DNA of 64,000 bases from an uncultured Veillonella sp. (GTDB lineage: Bacteria > Bacillota > Negativicutes > Veillonellales > Veillonellaceae). The notes under the pieces were generated by a model. The model saw only the letters and a program-made list of their open reading frames with translations. It had not been told where the DNA came from and did not search any database. Of the stretch, positions 18,179 to 26,390 are shown piece by piece. The stretch covers positions 68,139 through 132,138 of the forward strand of contig NZ_CALJON010000044.1 in NCBI RefSeq assembly GCF_937981445.1, written 5' to 3'. Each line of letters begins with the position of its first letter. The stretch's first letter is position 1. Position numbers and translations under genes: made by a program.

Positions 18179-20218
18179 ATGGAACGAATCCGTATGATAG
18201 GTTTATCTAAATCCTTTGGCGTGCGTAGTGTATTTTCCAATGTGTCGTTTGAAATCAAGCGCGGCGAACGGGTGGGCCTAGTAGGTCCTAATGGAGCTGG
18301 TAAATCTACATTGATGAAATGCATTTTAGGTATTGAAGACTTAGACGATGGACAAGTAGTAAAGGACTCAGCTACTACCATTGGCTATTTACAACAGGAT
18401 ATTAATTTAGGCGATGAAAGTTTGGCCGTAGAAATTCAAAAAGCTTTTGCTGATGTGCAGCATTGGGAACAAGAACTACATGCGGTAACTAAGGAGTTAG
18501 AGATTTCACCACAAAATGAAAGCCTATTAAAGCGATTAGAACAAATTCAAGATCGTTTAGAGTGGTTAGGTGGCTATGATTATGAAATGCAGACTCGGCG
18601 TATTGCCTATGGTTTAGGCTTTAGTGATGAGGATTTGACAAAATCTGTATCGGAGTTTTCAGGGGGACAAAAAACGCGCATTAATTTAGCGAAGGCTTTG
18701 GTGCGTCGCCCTAATTTTTTGTTCTTAGATGAACCGACTAACCATTTAGACATGGATATGCTAGAGTGGCTAGAAAATTATCTTACTTCTTATGGTGGCG
18801 GTATTTTGATTATTAGCCATGACCGTTATTTTTTAGACCGTGTAACCACTCGTATTGTAGAGCTTGACCATGAAGTGGCACAAAGTTATCGCGGCAATTA
18901 CAGTCGCTATGTGGAGCAAAGAGAGGCGCAGCGCAAGGCGCAGCAAACGGCCTATGACAAGCAACAAGAATACATTCGTAAAACAGAAGAATATATTGAT
19001 AAATATCGGGCTGGTATTAAGAGTAAAATGGCGCGCGGCCGCCAATCCCAATTAAATCGCTTAGAGCGCTTGGATGCACCAGAAAGTTCAGAAAATTTAA
19101 AATTTGTATTCCCTAAAGCACAGATTAGCGCTGATAAGGTATTAACTGTTGAAGAGTTATTTTTAGCTTATGGCACACGCGATATTGTAGAAGATGTGAG
19201 CTTTATGATTCGCCGTGGTGAAGCAGTTGCTTTAATTGGACCTAATGGAGCGGGGAAATCTACTATTTTGAAAGCCATTGTGGGTGATTTACAGCCTGAA
19301 GCTGGTTTTATTGATTTAGGTAGTCGCGTGTCCATTGGTTACTTTTCGCAGGACCATGAAGAATTGCATCCTAATTGGTCTGTAGCGGAAGAGATTATGA
19401 GCGAGTTTAATTACAGTGAAGAAAAGGCCCGTAATGTGCTTGGCATGTTCCTTTTTAGAGGAGACGATGTGTTTAAACTCGTGAAGGAATTATCAGGTGG
19501 TGAAAGAGCGCGTCTTAGTTTGCTTAAATTATTTTTACAAGGTGATAATTTCTTAATCCTTGACGAACCGACTAACCATTTAGATATACCGACTCGAGAA
19601 GTTGTGGAAGAGGCATTGATGAATTTTTCTGGCACCTTACTGGTTATATCTCATGACCGTTACTTTTTAGATAAAGTAGCAAAGCGAACCTTAGTATTGG
19701 GAGGCCAGCATATAGAGTCCTATGAGGGGAATTATTCTTATTATAAAGAAAAATTAAATGAGCAAAAGGCCTTAGGTGCTTCTCAAAAAGAGGATGTAGT
19801 AAAAGAGGCTAAGTCAGTTAATCAAGGCTCAGCAAATTCAGCACTTCAAGGGACTGGAAATGAATCTTATACTGAACAGGGGACTTTAGATAGTACAGTT
19901 GATTCTGTAGATACACCTAATTTAGGAGCTAATGCTAATTCAGATAATAAAGCCCATTTAGGGAATAAAGCCAATTCTGAAAATAAGTCTAACTCAGGGA
20001 AAAAAATAAATGCCTTTATGCAATCCAAGAAATTAGCGGAAGTGGAGACTGAGATTTGTCGTTTAGAGGCGACTATTAAAATGTATGAAGTGCAATTACA
20101 AAATCCTGAAGTAATTAATGATACGGCACTCTTGACAGACACATCGAAGGCTTTGGAAGAAACTAATGAGGCCCTAAGTAAATTGTATGAAACTTGGGAA
20201 GAATTGGCGTCTTCCTAA
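18179..20218 (+). CDS. ABC-F family ATPase (ribosome-associated type)
   Basis: Soluble protein with two ATP-binding cassettes and no membrane domain, as in ABC-F proteins that act on the ribosomal E site. Walker A GPNGAGKST occurs near residues 38-46 and 355-363, with signatures SGGQKTRINLAKAL and SGGERARLSLLKLF and two LDEPTNHLD Walker B boxes. The charged interdomain linker (about 240-300) is present. Residues 535-610 are a Ser/Asn/Lys/Gly low-complexity insert with repeated NKANS/NSGNK elements, followed by a C-terminal coiled coil (about 620-679). A GGAGG site precedes the ATG. The subfamily (YdiF/YkpA/Uup-like) is not settled, and antibiotic protection cannot be inferred. Confidence 0.9.
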   Translation: MERIRMIGLSKSFGVRSVFSNVSFEIKRGERVGLVGPNGAGKSTLMKCILGIEDLDDGQVVKDSATTIGYLQQDINLGDESLAVEIQKAFADVQHWEQELHAVTKELEISPQNESLLKRLEQIQDRLEWLGGYDYEMQTRRIAYGLGFSDEDLTKSVSEFSGGQKTRINLAKALVRRPNFLFLDEPTNHLDMDMLEWLENYLTSYGGGILIISHDRYFLDRVTTRIVELDHEVAQSYRGNYSRYVEQREAQRKAQQTAYDKQQEYIRKTEEYIDKYRAGIKSKMARGRQSQLNRLERLDAPESSENLKFVFPKAQISADKVLTVEELFLAYGTRDIVEDVSFMIRRGEAVALIGPNGAGKSTILKAIVGDLQPEAGFIDLGSRVSIGYFSQDHEELHPNWSVAEEIMSEFNYSEEKARNVLGMFLFRGDDVFKLVKELSGGERARLSLLKLFLQGDNFLILDEPTNHLDIPTREVVEEALMNFSGTLLVISHDRYFLDKVAKRTLVLGGQHIESYEGNYSYYKEKLNEQKALGASQKEDVVKEAKSVNQGSANSALQGTGNESYTEQGTLDSTVDSVDTPNLGANANSDNKAHLGNKANSENKSNSGKKINAFMQSKKLAEVETEICRLEATIKMYEVQLQNPEVINDTALLTDTSKALEETNEALSKLYETWEELASS

Positions 20219-20231
20219 TAAGGAGGCTACT

Positions 20232-21197
20232 ATGAAAGGTCGTTTTGCACCGAGCCCAACGGGGCATTTACATTTGGGCAATATTTGGGTAGCCTTACTG
20301 TCTTGGCTACATTGTAAGCAGCAAAATGGTCGCTATGTGCTTCGTATGGAAGACATTGATACGCAACGGTCAAAACGTGAATTAGGGGAAGCACAAATAG
20401 CTGATCTCGAATGGCTTGGCCTGAGTTGGGATGAAGGTCCACGGGTAGGTGGGCCTGATGGACCGTATTGGCAAAGTGAGCGGACTCATTTATATGAAGC
20501 GGTGCTTCAACAATGGGAAGCGCAGGGGCAAATCTATCCTTGTTATTGCAATCGGGCACGCCTCCATAGTATTAGTTCAGCACCTCATGGCGCTGATGGC
20601 ATTATTCATTATGATGGTCATTGCCGTCATTTGAGTGATATTGAAAGAAAGCAATTACAGCAACAAAAAATGCCTTCGTGGCGCTTAAAGGTGGAAGAGC
20701 GTTCATATGCATTTAATGATTTGTGGCAAGGCCCACAAAAGGCTTACATTCGTCCGGCGTTCGATGATTTTATAGTAAAACGCGCCGATGGTATGTTTGC
20801 TTACAATTTAGCCGTTGTATATGATGATATTCATATGGGAGTTACGGAAGTTGTGCGCGGCTATGATTTATTACCGGCTGTAGGGGACCAGCTGTGGCTC
20901 TATGAAGTATTTGGCGAAAGGCCCCCTCAATATGGTCATGTGCCATTAGTGGTGGACGAAAAAGGGTGCCGTTTATCAAAGAGGCAAAAGAGCATTACTA
21001 TTAAAGAGCTCCGTGAAGCTGGCTATAGTGCGCCTATGATTTTAGGTCGTTTAGCGTCTGCAGCAGGGCTTATCAAGGAGTCTTATTTAGAGCGATTTAG
21101 TAGCCTTTCTATGGACTCGATTAAAGATATTTATTTTGAGAATTTATATCTAAAAGATAAAGAAATCAAATTGACAAATTTCGATATTGAGATATAA
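20232..21197 (+). CDS. gluQ: Glutamyl-Q tRNA(Asp) synthetase
   Basis: Paralogue of the GluRS catalytic domain that attaches glutamate to queuosine at position 34 of tRNA(Asp). It keeps the HIGH-type motif HLHLGN at residues 12-17 (after GRFAPSPTG), the RLSKR KMSKS-type motif near 246, and the Zn-site cysteines of CYCNRARL and HYDGHCR. It has 321 residues and lacks the anticodon-binding domain of true GluRS, which separates GluQRS from GltX. I start at ATG 20232 after an AGGAGG site; an earlier in-frame start would overlap the ABC-F gene. It follows the ABC-F gene by 13 bases. Confidence 0.9.
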   Translation: MKGRFAPSPTGHLHLGNIWVALLSWLHCKQQNGRYVLRMEDIDTQRSKRELGEAQIADLEWLGLSWDEGPRVGGPDGPYWQSERTHLYEAVLQQWEAQGQIYPCYCNRARLHSISSAPHGADGIIHYDGHCRHLSDIERKQLQQQKMPSWRLKVEERSYAFNDLWQGPQKAYIRPAFDDFIVKRADGMFAYNLAVVYDDIHMGVTEVVRGYDLLPAVGDQLWLYEVFGERPPQYGHVPLVVDEKGCRLSKRQKSITIKELREAGYSAPMILGRLASAAGLIKESYLERFSSLSMDSIKDIYFENLYLKDKEIKLTNFDIEI

Positions 21198-21223
21198 TAA
21201 GAGAAGGGAATTGAGGTGACAAA

Positions 21224-21598
21224 ATGAACCTTAGTGAAGCAATTCAAAAAAAAGTGTGGGCTGTACTAGGTGCAACGAGTCGAAAAGAAAAATTTGGCTA
21301 TAAAATTTTAATGCATCTTCGTAAACATGGCTACACTGTATATGCAGTAAATCCGAATGTAGAGGAAATCGAAGGCGAGCCTTGTTATAGCGCTTTAAGC
21401 GATTTACCAGAGGTGCCAGATGTTGTAGACTTTGTGGTACCAGAAACAGTGGGATTAATTGCCCTTGATGAGTGTAAACGCTTAAATATTTCGACTGTAT
21501 GGTTGCAGCCAGGTGCTGATAAACCGGCGGTGGTGGCGAAGGCTAAACAATTAGGGCTTGATGTAATTCAAGACTGTGTATTAGTTCAAATTAAGTAA
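21224..21598 (+). CDS. CoA-binding domain protein (YccU-like)
   Basis: A 124-residue single-domain Rossmann-type protein with the CoA-binding signature of the family: VWAVLGATSRKEKFGYKIL near residues 12-30, then VYAVNPNVEEIEGEPCYSALSDLP, and WLQPGA near 92-97. Members are related to the N-terminal domain of succinyl-CoA synthetase and bind nucleotide or CoA; no reaction is known for this stand-alone form. It follows gluQ by 26 bases behind a TTGAGGTG site. Confidence 0.85.
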   Translation: MNLSEAIQKKVWAVLGATSRKEKFGYKILMHLRKHGYTVYAVNPNVEEIEGEPCYSALSDLPEVPDVVDFVVPETVGLIALDECKRLNISTVWLQPGADKPAVVAKAKQLGLDVIQDCVLVQIK

Positions 21599-21693
21599 TG
21601 GCTAATTGATGTAAAGCTTAAGCTTAACTTACTTCAATTCTGATTTAGTGGTAACATATTCGAAAGAATACAAAATATAAGGAGGTCATTATT

Positions 21694-22017
21694 ATGGCAG
21701 ACATTAAAGAATTAACAGTAGAAAATTTTGACGCAGAAGTAGCATCTGTAGCAGGTGTATCGGTGGTTGATTTCTGGGCTCCATGGTGCGGTTATTGCGT
21801 ACGCATGATGCCAATTTTTGAAGAATTAGCAGGTGAACTTGGCGATACAGTTAATTTTGCAAAAGTAAATACTGATGAAGTAGCAGCACTTGCACAAAAA
21901 TTCAATATTGAAGTACTACCTACTTTTGCAATTCTTAAAGATGGCGAAGTAGTTGATCGCAAAATCGGTTTCGTACCAAAAGAAGAATTAAAAGCTGCTA
22001 TTATGGCACATGTTTAA
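21694..22017 (+). CDS. trxA: Thioredoxin with a WCGYC active site
   Basis: Cytoplasmic disulfide reductase, 107 residues, one thioredoxin fold. The redox site is Cys32-Gly-Tyr-Cys35 (PWCGYCVRMMP) and the cis-proline is Pro76 (EVLPTF). The usual thioredoxin residue between Gly and Cys is proline, and a tyrosine there would shift redox potential and partners; DsbA, glutaredoxin and some thioredoxin-like proteins vary at this site. The rest of the sequence is otherwise standard. An AAGGAGG site precedes the ATG, and a bidirectional terminator follows. Confidence 0.93.
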   Translation: MADIKELTVENFDAEVASVAGVSVVDFWAPWCGYCVRMMPIFEELAGELGDTVNFAKVNTDEVAALAQKFNIEVLPTFAILKDGEVVDRKIGFVPKEELKAAIMAHV

Positions 22018-22075
22018 TAGTTAGAAAAGTTTGTAGTAAGCCATAAAAGTGCGTATTAAGCTATAATATGAAAAA

Positions 22076-22137
22076 CCCGTATGGATGGGCTGAAAATGAG
22101 TTTGAACTCATCAGTCCAGTACATACGGGGCTTTTTT
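22076..22137. terminator. Bidirectional branched terminator
   Basis: An outer stem CCCGTATG/CATACGGG encloses an inner hairpin (GGGCTG..ATGAG with CTCAT..CAGTCC). Six Ts follow on the plus strand. The five As before it make a T-run on the minus strand, so it can serve both trxA and the opposing ThrE-type gene. Confidence 0.85.
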
Positions 22138-22210
22138 ATGCGATTATTCAAGATTTATAGTATTGTATATTTTGTCCTACAACCCTAGATTTTATGCCAT
22201 TTTGTCCTAT

Positions 22211-22282
22211 AAGACCAAGGGTTCGTACAAGGCCAAGGGCTCATGCAAGACTATGGGATCGAATAAGACTATTTTACGAAGG
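22211..22282. repeat. 18-nt tandem repeat, four copies
   Basis: Units begin at 22211, 22229, 22247 and 22265, each starting AAG(A/G)C followed in the first three by an (A/T)(A/T)GGG-type core. The spacing is exactly 18 bases. Confidence 0.75.
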
Positions 22283-22326
22283 ATTTATAATTATTATTTT
22301 ATGGAGAATTTATAATTATTATTTTA
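22283..22326 (-). repeat. 25-nt-spaced duplication spanning the stop codon of the ThrE-type gene
   Basis: The 19-mer ATTTATAATTATTATTTTA occurs at 22283-22301 and again at 22308-22326. The second copy ends with the complement of the minus-strand TAA stop (22324-22326). Confidence 0.8.
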
Positions 22327-23673
22327 ATCGTAATTAATTTGACGATGGCGACGAGCATGAATAAATTGCTGTAAGTTTTTTTCTTTTTTTCGGTCTAAAT
22401 ATCCACGGGCCAAAATATGTGGAATGGAAACGCCTATGGCAATGCAGATGATAATTAAAGCACCAGTTATGCCGCTTCGTAAGGTTATCATAAAGCTTTC
22501 AGGCGTTAAGGTATTGATGGTGAGTACACCATATAGAAAACGATAGAGCAGCACCCCAGGAATCATTGGTATAACTGATGGGATGGCAATGACAAGGGGG
22601 GCAGTGCGCACTTTTTTGTAAATGCTAAGTGCTAATATACCAATAATGGCAGCGGCTACAAAACTAGCACCAATAGTGGTGAATCCTAGTTGGACAATAA
22701 GCACATTGCGCACTAATATACTAATGGCACCACCAATGCCGATTAAGTAGAGCAGGCGATAGGGCGTATTGAAAATTAGGGAGAAACAAATCGCCCCGAT
22801 CGCACCGGCCACCATTTGATAAGGTGTTAGCTGTGCAGGTGTCACACTAATGTGGGTGAAGGTGGAGATGTGATCAAAGTAAAGTGCCGTGGCAATCCCC
22901 ACTGACATGCTGCCTACAATAAGTAATGTATTAATGGCACGAGTCATGCCGGACATAATGTGGTTATTGATTGTATCGTCTACTGCATTGATGAGTGGTA
23001 TGCCTGGGACCATGAATAGAGTACAACTAATCATAGAATAGAGCAGCGAATTCCACCCTGTAAGAGCATGCAATAAGAATGATACGGCAGTGGCTGCAAA
23101 AGAGGCAGTGGCAATGCCAAAGTAGAAATTAATTTGAAAATGATTGCACCATCGTCTTGTATAAAAACCGATAAGGGCACATAGTATAGTGCCTAGTGCA
23201 GATAATAGGTCGCCACCAAAATTTATGGCAAAGGCGCCACAAGCTATGCCCGCGGCAATGGCTAAAATAGGCGTGGGATATTTTAATGGCGTAGAGGCAA
23301 TTTCTTGAAGTTGAGCCTCAAACTCATCGAGCGTGTAATTTTCATCTAAGGCACGCCATGTTAATTTACTTAAAAATGATAAGGTAGTCATATTCACGCC
23401 ATGATGCAAGGTTTTATGGAAGGCCGTGTAAGACCGTTCGTCGGTGTGAATGTTGAGCATTAGTGTTGTATATGTTATGTGCATGTGCACATAATTGCGA
23501 GGAATACCCATATAAGTGGAGGCGCGCATAACATCGCGGACAATTTGATTGGTGTTGGCGCCATTTTCCATCAATAATCGACCTAAAAAAAGCAATAAAT
23601 CCATTTTTCGATGAATTTCCCTAAAGGGATGATTAAAGACTTGTGCTGGTGAGCATTCAGTTGTTCTACCCAT
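22324..23673 (-). CDS. ThrE-family threonine/serine exporter, fused two-domain form
   Basis: A 449-residue membrane protein. The N-terminal half carries the DUF1212-type segment (LLLFLGRLLMENGANTNQI at about 26-44, then a soluble stretch to about 130), followed by several helices and the PGIPLINAVDDTINNHIMSG motif near 230-250. The C-terminal half (from about 285) adds further helices with PSVIPMIPG, as in the smaller partner domain. In many Firmicutes and in E. coli YjjP/YjjB the two halves are separate genes, so this is a natural fusion. Export of threonine and serine is inferred from the family. A GAAAGGA site lies upstream on this strand. It converges with trxA. Confidence 0.85.
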   Translation of the reverse strand: MGRTTECSPAQVFNHPFREIHRKMDLLLFLGRLLMENGANTNQIVRDVMRASTYMGIPRNYVHMHITYTTLMLNIHTDERSYTAFHKTLHHGVNMTTLSFLSKLTWRALDENYTLDEFEAQLQEIASTPLKYPTPILAIAAGIACGAFAINFGGDLLSALGTILCALIGFYTRRWCNHFQINFYFGIATASFAATAVSFLLHALTGWNSLLYSMISCTLFMVPGIPLINAVDDTINNHIMSGMTRAINTLLIVGSMSVGIATALYFDHISTFTHISVTPAQLTPYQMVAGAIGAICFSLIFNTPYRLLYLIGIGGAISILVRNVLIVQLGFTTIGASFVAAAIIGILALSIYKKVRTAPLVIAIPSVIPMIPGVLLYRFLYGVLTINTLTPESFMITLRSGITGALIIICIAIGVSIPHILARGYLDRKKEKNLQQFIHARRHRQINYD

Positions 23674-23800
23674 GAGAATAAATCCTTTCTTTTTGTTTTA
23701 TATACACAGTATAACATAGGACGAGTAGGAATAATAATGTGTTCATAAATGTGCTAGGGACGGATGGTGGAGGACAGTAAAAGAGTATAGGGGGATAGGC

Positions 23801-23972
23801 TTCAAAATTTTATAGTTCTAAAGTGTGATTTAAAAACTTATAGTGGTAAAAAGTGGTTCAAAAATTTTGTAGTTCTAAAGTGTAGTTAAAAAATTATAGT
23901 GGTAAAAAGTGGTTCAAAAATTTTTATGGTGGTAGAAAGTGGTTTAAAAATTTTATCAATAACGTAAAGTGG
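23801..23972. repeat. 56-nt tandem repeat with shortened copies
   Basis: Two 56-nt units (23801-23856 and 23857-23912) share TTCAAAA..TAGTTCTAAAGTG..TAGTGGTAAAAAGTGG. Two 30-nt units (23913-23942 and 23943-23972) keep only the ends of the unit, lacking 26 internal bases. Confidence 0.85.
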
Positions 23973-23989
23973 CAGAAGCCACTCTTTTT
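23968..23989 (+). terminator. Orphan hairpin-plus-T-run (terminator-like) before mraZ
   Basis: AGTGGC-AGAA-GCCACT is a perfect 6-bp stem followed by CTTTTTA. The nearest plus-strand gene upstream is trxA, which already has a terminator more than 1.8 kb away. It may end a short transcript from the repeat region, or reduce readthrough into mraZ. Confidence 0.6.
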
Positions 23990-24085
23990 ATTACTTTAAA
24001 AGTCGAACATACACTCTTTAAAATAGTACAAAACATCGGCAATAAAGAGAAAAAATAAGAAAAAAGTAAGAAAAAAATATTTTTT

Positions 24086-24114
24086 TTGACAAATTACAGA
24101 AAATTTTGTATATG
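24086..24114 (+). promoter_or_regulatory. Probable promoter of the mraZ/dcw cluster
   Basis: A consensus TTGACA at 24086-24091 and TATATG at 24109-24114 are spaced by 17 bases. The predicted leader is about 80 bases. Autorepression by MraZ is known in other bacteria, but I did not identify its direct-repeat operator with confidence. Confidence 0.6.
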
Positions 24115-24199
24115 TTGTTGTTAATAAGTGGGGAATTGTGGTAGAATTTAGCATATAGTGGAGGATTAGAAAGAGGGCTTGTAAGGAGGTGAGACAATT

Positions 24200-24631
24200 A
24201 TGTTTTTAGGCAATCATTCACATACGATTGATACGAAGGGACGAATGATTATCCCAGCAAAAATGCGCGAAGATTTGGGAGAACGCTGTGTAATTACCCA
24301 AGGTTTCGATAATTGTCTCGCCGTGTATTCTCTAGAAACCTTCCAAAAGAAAGCGGATAAACTGAATGCTATGCCAAGTACCAAGGCTAATGTACGTGCC
24401 TTACAACGTCATTTCTTTGGTAATGCAGCCGAAGTAGAATTTGATAAACAGGGCCGTATTTTAGTGCCCGCACCATTGCGTAAGCATGCTTCTTTAGACA
24501 AAGAAGCTATCGTAGTGGGGCAAGGTGGGTTTATTGAAATCTGGAGCCGCCCTCAGTGGGAAGCATATAATGGTGCTACGTCAGGAAGTATAGAGGCGCT
24601 TACAGAAAGCATGGAAGATTTAGATTTTTAA
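24200..24631 (+). CDS. mraZ: Transcriptional regulator MraZ
   Basis: Ring-forming DNA-binding protein with two SpoVT-AbrB-type repeats that heads the division and cell-wall cluster. The two signature loops are DTKGRMIIPAKMRE (from residue 11) and DKQGRILVPAPLRK (from about 82). The length of 143 residues is standard, and LQRHFFGNAAEVEFD links the repeats. An AAGGAGGTGAG site precedes the ATG at 17 bases. In other bacteria it represses its own operon. Confidence 0.95.
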   Translation: MFLGNHSHTIDTKGRMIIPAKMREDLGERCVITQGFDNCLAVYSLETFQKKADKLNAMPSTKANVRALQRHFFGNAAEVEFDKQGRILVPAPLRKHASLDKEAIVVGQGGFIEIWSRPQWEAYNGATSGSIEALTESMEDLDF

Positions 24632-24792
24632 TATCTAAATTTATACAGCTATAATTTGAATCTCACACGTATTTTATAAACTGATTTTTACATATGAGAC
24701 TGATTTTCCTATGTGAATAGTAGTCTGAGCTTTACCTATGTGTAGGGTAATAGGTTAGCCTGTGCAAGGTAGTTTTAGAAAGGAGTGCCAAG

Positions 24793-25725
24793 GTGGAATT
24801 TAATCATGTTAGTGTATTGCTAACAGAAACTGTTAAGGCTGTCATGACGAATCCTCATGGCACTTATGTAGATTGTACGCTCGGTGGAGCGGGGCATTCA
24901 TTAGCTTTAGGATCCTTATTGAGCGAAGATGGTTTGCTCATCGGCTTAGATCAAGACCAAGATGCTTTGGCGGTAGCTACAGAGCGACTTAAATCATTGA
25001 AGTGTAAGGTCATGACGATTCCTACAAATTTTAGTGATTTAAAAGAGGCTTTAGTAGCGAAGGGGATTCATGAAGTGGATGGCTTCATTTTTGACCTTGG
25101 CGTATCGAGTTATCAGCTGGATACAGCTGATCGGGGTTTCTCTTATATGCATGATGGCCCCTTAGATATGCGCATGAATCAGACGTCAAAAATCAGCGCC
25201 GCTACTATTGTTAATACGTATAGCGAGGCTGATTTAGCTCGTATTATTTGGGATTATGGCGAAGAACGATGGGCTAAACGCATTGCCCAGTTCATCGTTG
25301 AAGGGCGCCAAGAAAAGCCTCTCGAGCGGACTAGTGAATTGACGGCAATTATAAAAAAGGCAATTCCTGCAGGGGCTAGACGGGAAGGTCCTCATCCGGC
25401 AAAACGCACATTCCAAGCCATTCGCATTGAAGTTAATGGAGAATTAAGCATTTTGCATGATAGCTTTGTAGACGCTGTTAGCCTCTTGAAGCCAGGAGGC
25501 CGGATTGGGGTCATTACATTCCACTCTCTTGAGGATCGCATAACAAAACAGACTTTTAAGGAATTAAGTACAGGCTGTATTTGCCCACCGAATATTCCAG
25601 TGTGTGTATGTCATCACAAGGCTGTTGTGAAAGCTCGCAATAAGGCTATTGAGCCTAGTGTTGAAGAAGTAGAAAACAATCCGAGAGCACGAAGTGCGAA
25701 GTTGCGGGTAGCAGAAAAAATTTAA
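24793..25725 (+). CDS. rsmH: 16S rRNA (cytosine(1402)-N(4))-methyltransferase
   Basis: SAM-dependent methyltransferase that modifies C1402 in the ribosomal P site, formerly MraW. Visible: HVSVLLTETVKAV at the start, the SAM motif DCTLGGAGHS near residues 28-37, FDLGVSSYQLD near 103, DMRMNQ, and the C-terminal RIGVITFHSLEDRI near 237. The length of 310 residues is typical. Translation starts at GTG after AAAGGAG. It follows mraZ, the standard order. Confidence 0.96.
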   Translation: MEFNHVSVLLTETVKAVMTNPHGTYVDCTLGGAGHSLALGSLLSEDGLLIGLDQDQDALAVATERLKSLKCKVMTIPTNFSDLKEALVAKGIHEVDGFIFDLGVSSYQLDTADRGFSYMHDGPLDMRMNQTSKISAATIVNTYSEADLARIIWDYGEERWAKRIAQFIVEGRQEKPLERTSELTAIIKKAIPAGARREGPHPAKRTFQAIRIEVNGELSILHDSFVDAVSLLKPGGRIGVITFHSLEDRITKQTFKELSTGCICPPNIPVCVCHHKAVVKARNKAIEPSVEEVENNPRARSAKLRVAEKI

Positions 25726-25904
25726 GTGACTTACAAAAGCGTAAGTGCATAGCAAAACCTTTTGAGTAGATAATAGAAATGCTTGAAAAAGCTAGCTGAA
25801 AAGAGATAAGCGCTAAGGTAAGTTACAAAAATGATTTAGTATGTATAACTCATAAAATTAAAAAATGAGTTTTTAGATATATGAAAGTTGTGGGAGATGA
25901 TGGT

Positions 25905-26327
25905 ATGTTGGCGAGAAAGACTATAGGCATGAGAGCCTTAGAGCCACAGGCAAAAGCTTATGTACCGGCACAAGTTGGTGCTAAGCAACGAGCGGGTACG
26001 ATTAATTTTAGTGCTGTAAGTCGGGAATTGCGTGCAATTTTTTCCATATTGGCCATGTTGGCTATTTTTATGTCAATTAAAGACTATATGGTACATCAAA
26101 AAGTGGATGCGGGCTATGAATTAGTAAAAATGCAAAATGAAATTGTCCAACTTTCACGAGATAATGATGAATTAAGTTTAAGTGTAGCTGAGCTTCGCTC
26201 GCCCACACGGATTCAACAAATAGCGCAAGATAAATTGGGAATGGTTTTGCCCGATGCTTTTGTGTTTAATAGCAAAGGTACTACTGTAGAACGTGAGGTT
26301 AAGGTTACGAAACCAATCGTTGATTAG
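25905..26327 (+). CDS. ftsL: Cell division protein FtsL-like
   Basis: Small bitopic divisome protein, identified mainly by position and architecture. It has a basic cytoplasmic start, one membrane helix at about residues 43-58 and an external coiled coil at about 65-98 (VKMQNEIVQLSRDNDELSLSVAEL). It ends with SPTRIQQIAQDKLGMVLP, typical of FtsL/DivIC C-termini. I start at ATG 25905 after GGGAG at 8 bases; the ATG at 25881 lacks a site. The 140-residue length fits. The ftsI/pbpB gene that normally follows is absent here. Confidence 0.8.
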   Translation: MLARKTIGMRALEPQAKAYVPAQVGAKQRAGTINFSAVSRELRAIFSILAMLAIFMSIKDYMVHQKVDAGYELVKMQNEIVQLSRDNDELSLSVAELRSPTRIQQIAQDKLGMVLPDAFVFNSKGTTVEREVKVTKPIVD

Positions 26328-26339
26328 CTATGGTAAGAG

Positions 26340-26364
26340 GCAGCTCTAAATGGGAGCTGCTTTT
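26340..26364 (+). terminator. Hairpin with T-run between ftsL and murE
   Basis: GCAGCTC (26340-26346) pairs with GAGCTGC (26354-26360), followed by TTTTCC. It is a short terminator or attenuator and falls exactly where ftsI/pbpB usually lies. Confidence 0.6.
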
Positions 26365-26390
26365 CCTTGTTTGAAGTGGAGGAACTAATT

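Larger units (their letters stand above)
22018..22323. other. Intergenic region between trxA and the ThrE-type gene
   Basis: This 306-base gap between convergent genes holds the shared terminator (22076-22137), a duplicated ATTTTGTCCTA element at about 22169 and 22199, a four-copy 18-nt array and a duplicated 3' end of the minus-strand gene. I see no coding potential. Confidence 0.7.
23674..24199. other. Divergent intergenic region upstream of mraZ
   Basis: This 526-base gap between the leftward ThrE-type gene and rightward mraZ holds a 56-nt tandem repeat, a hairpin with a T-run that ends no visible gene, an A-rich tract and the probable mraZ promoter. No coding sequence is apparent. Confidence 0.75.
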
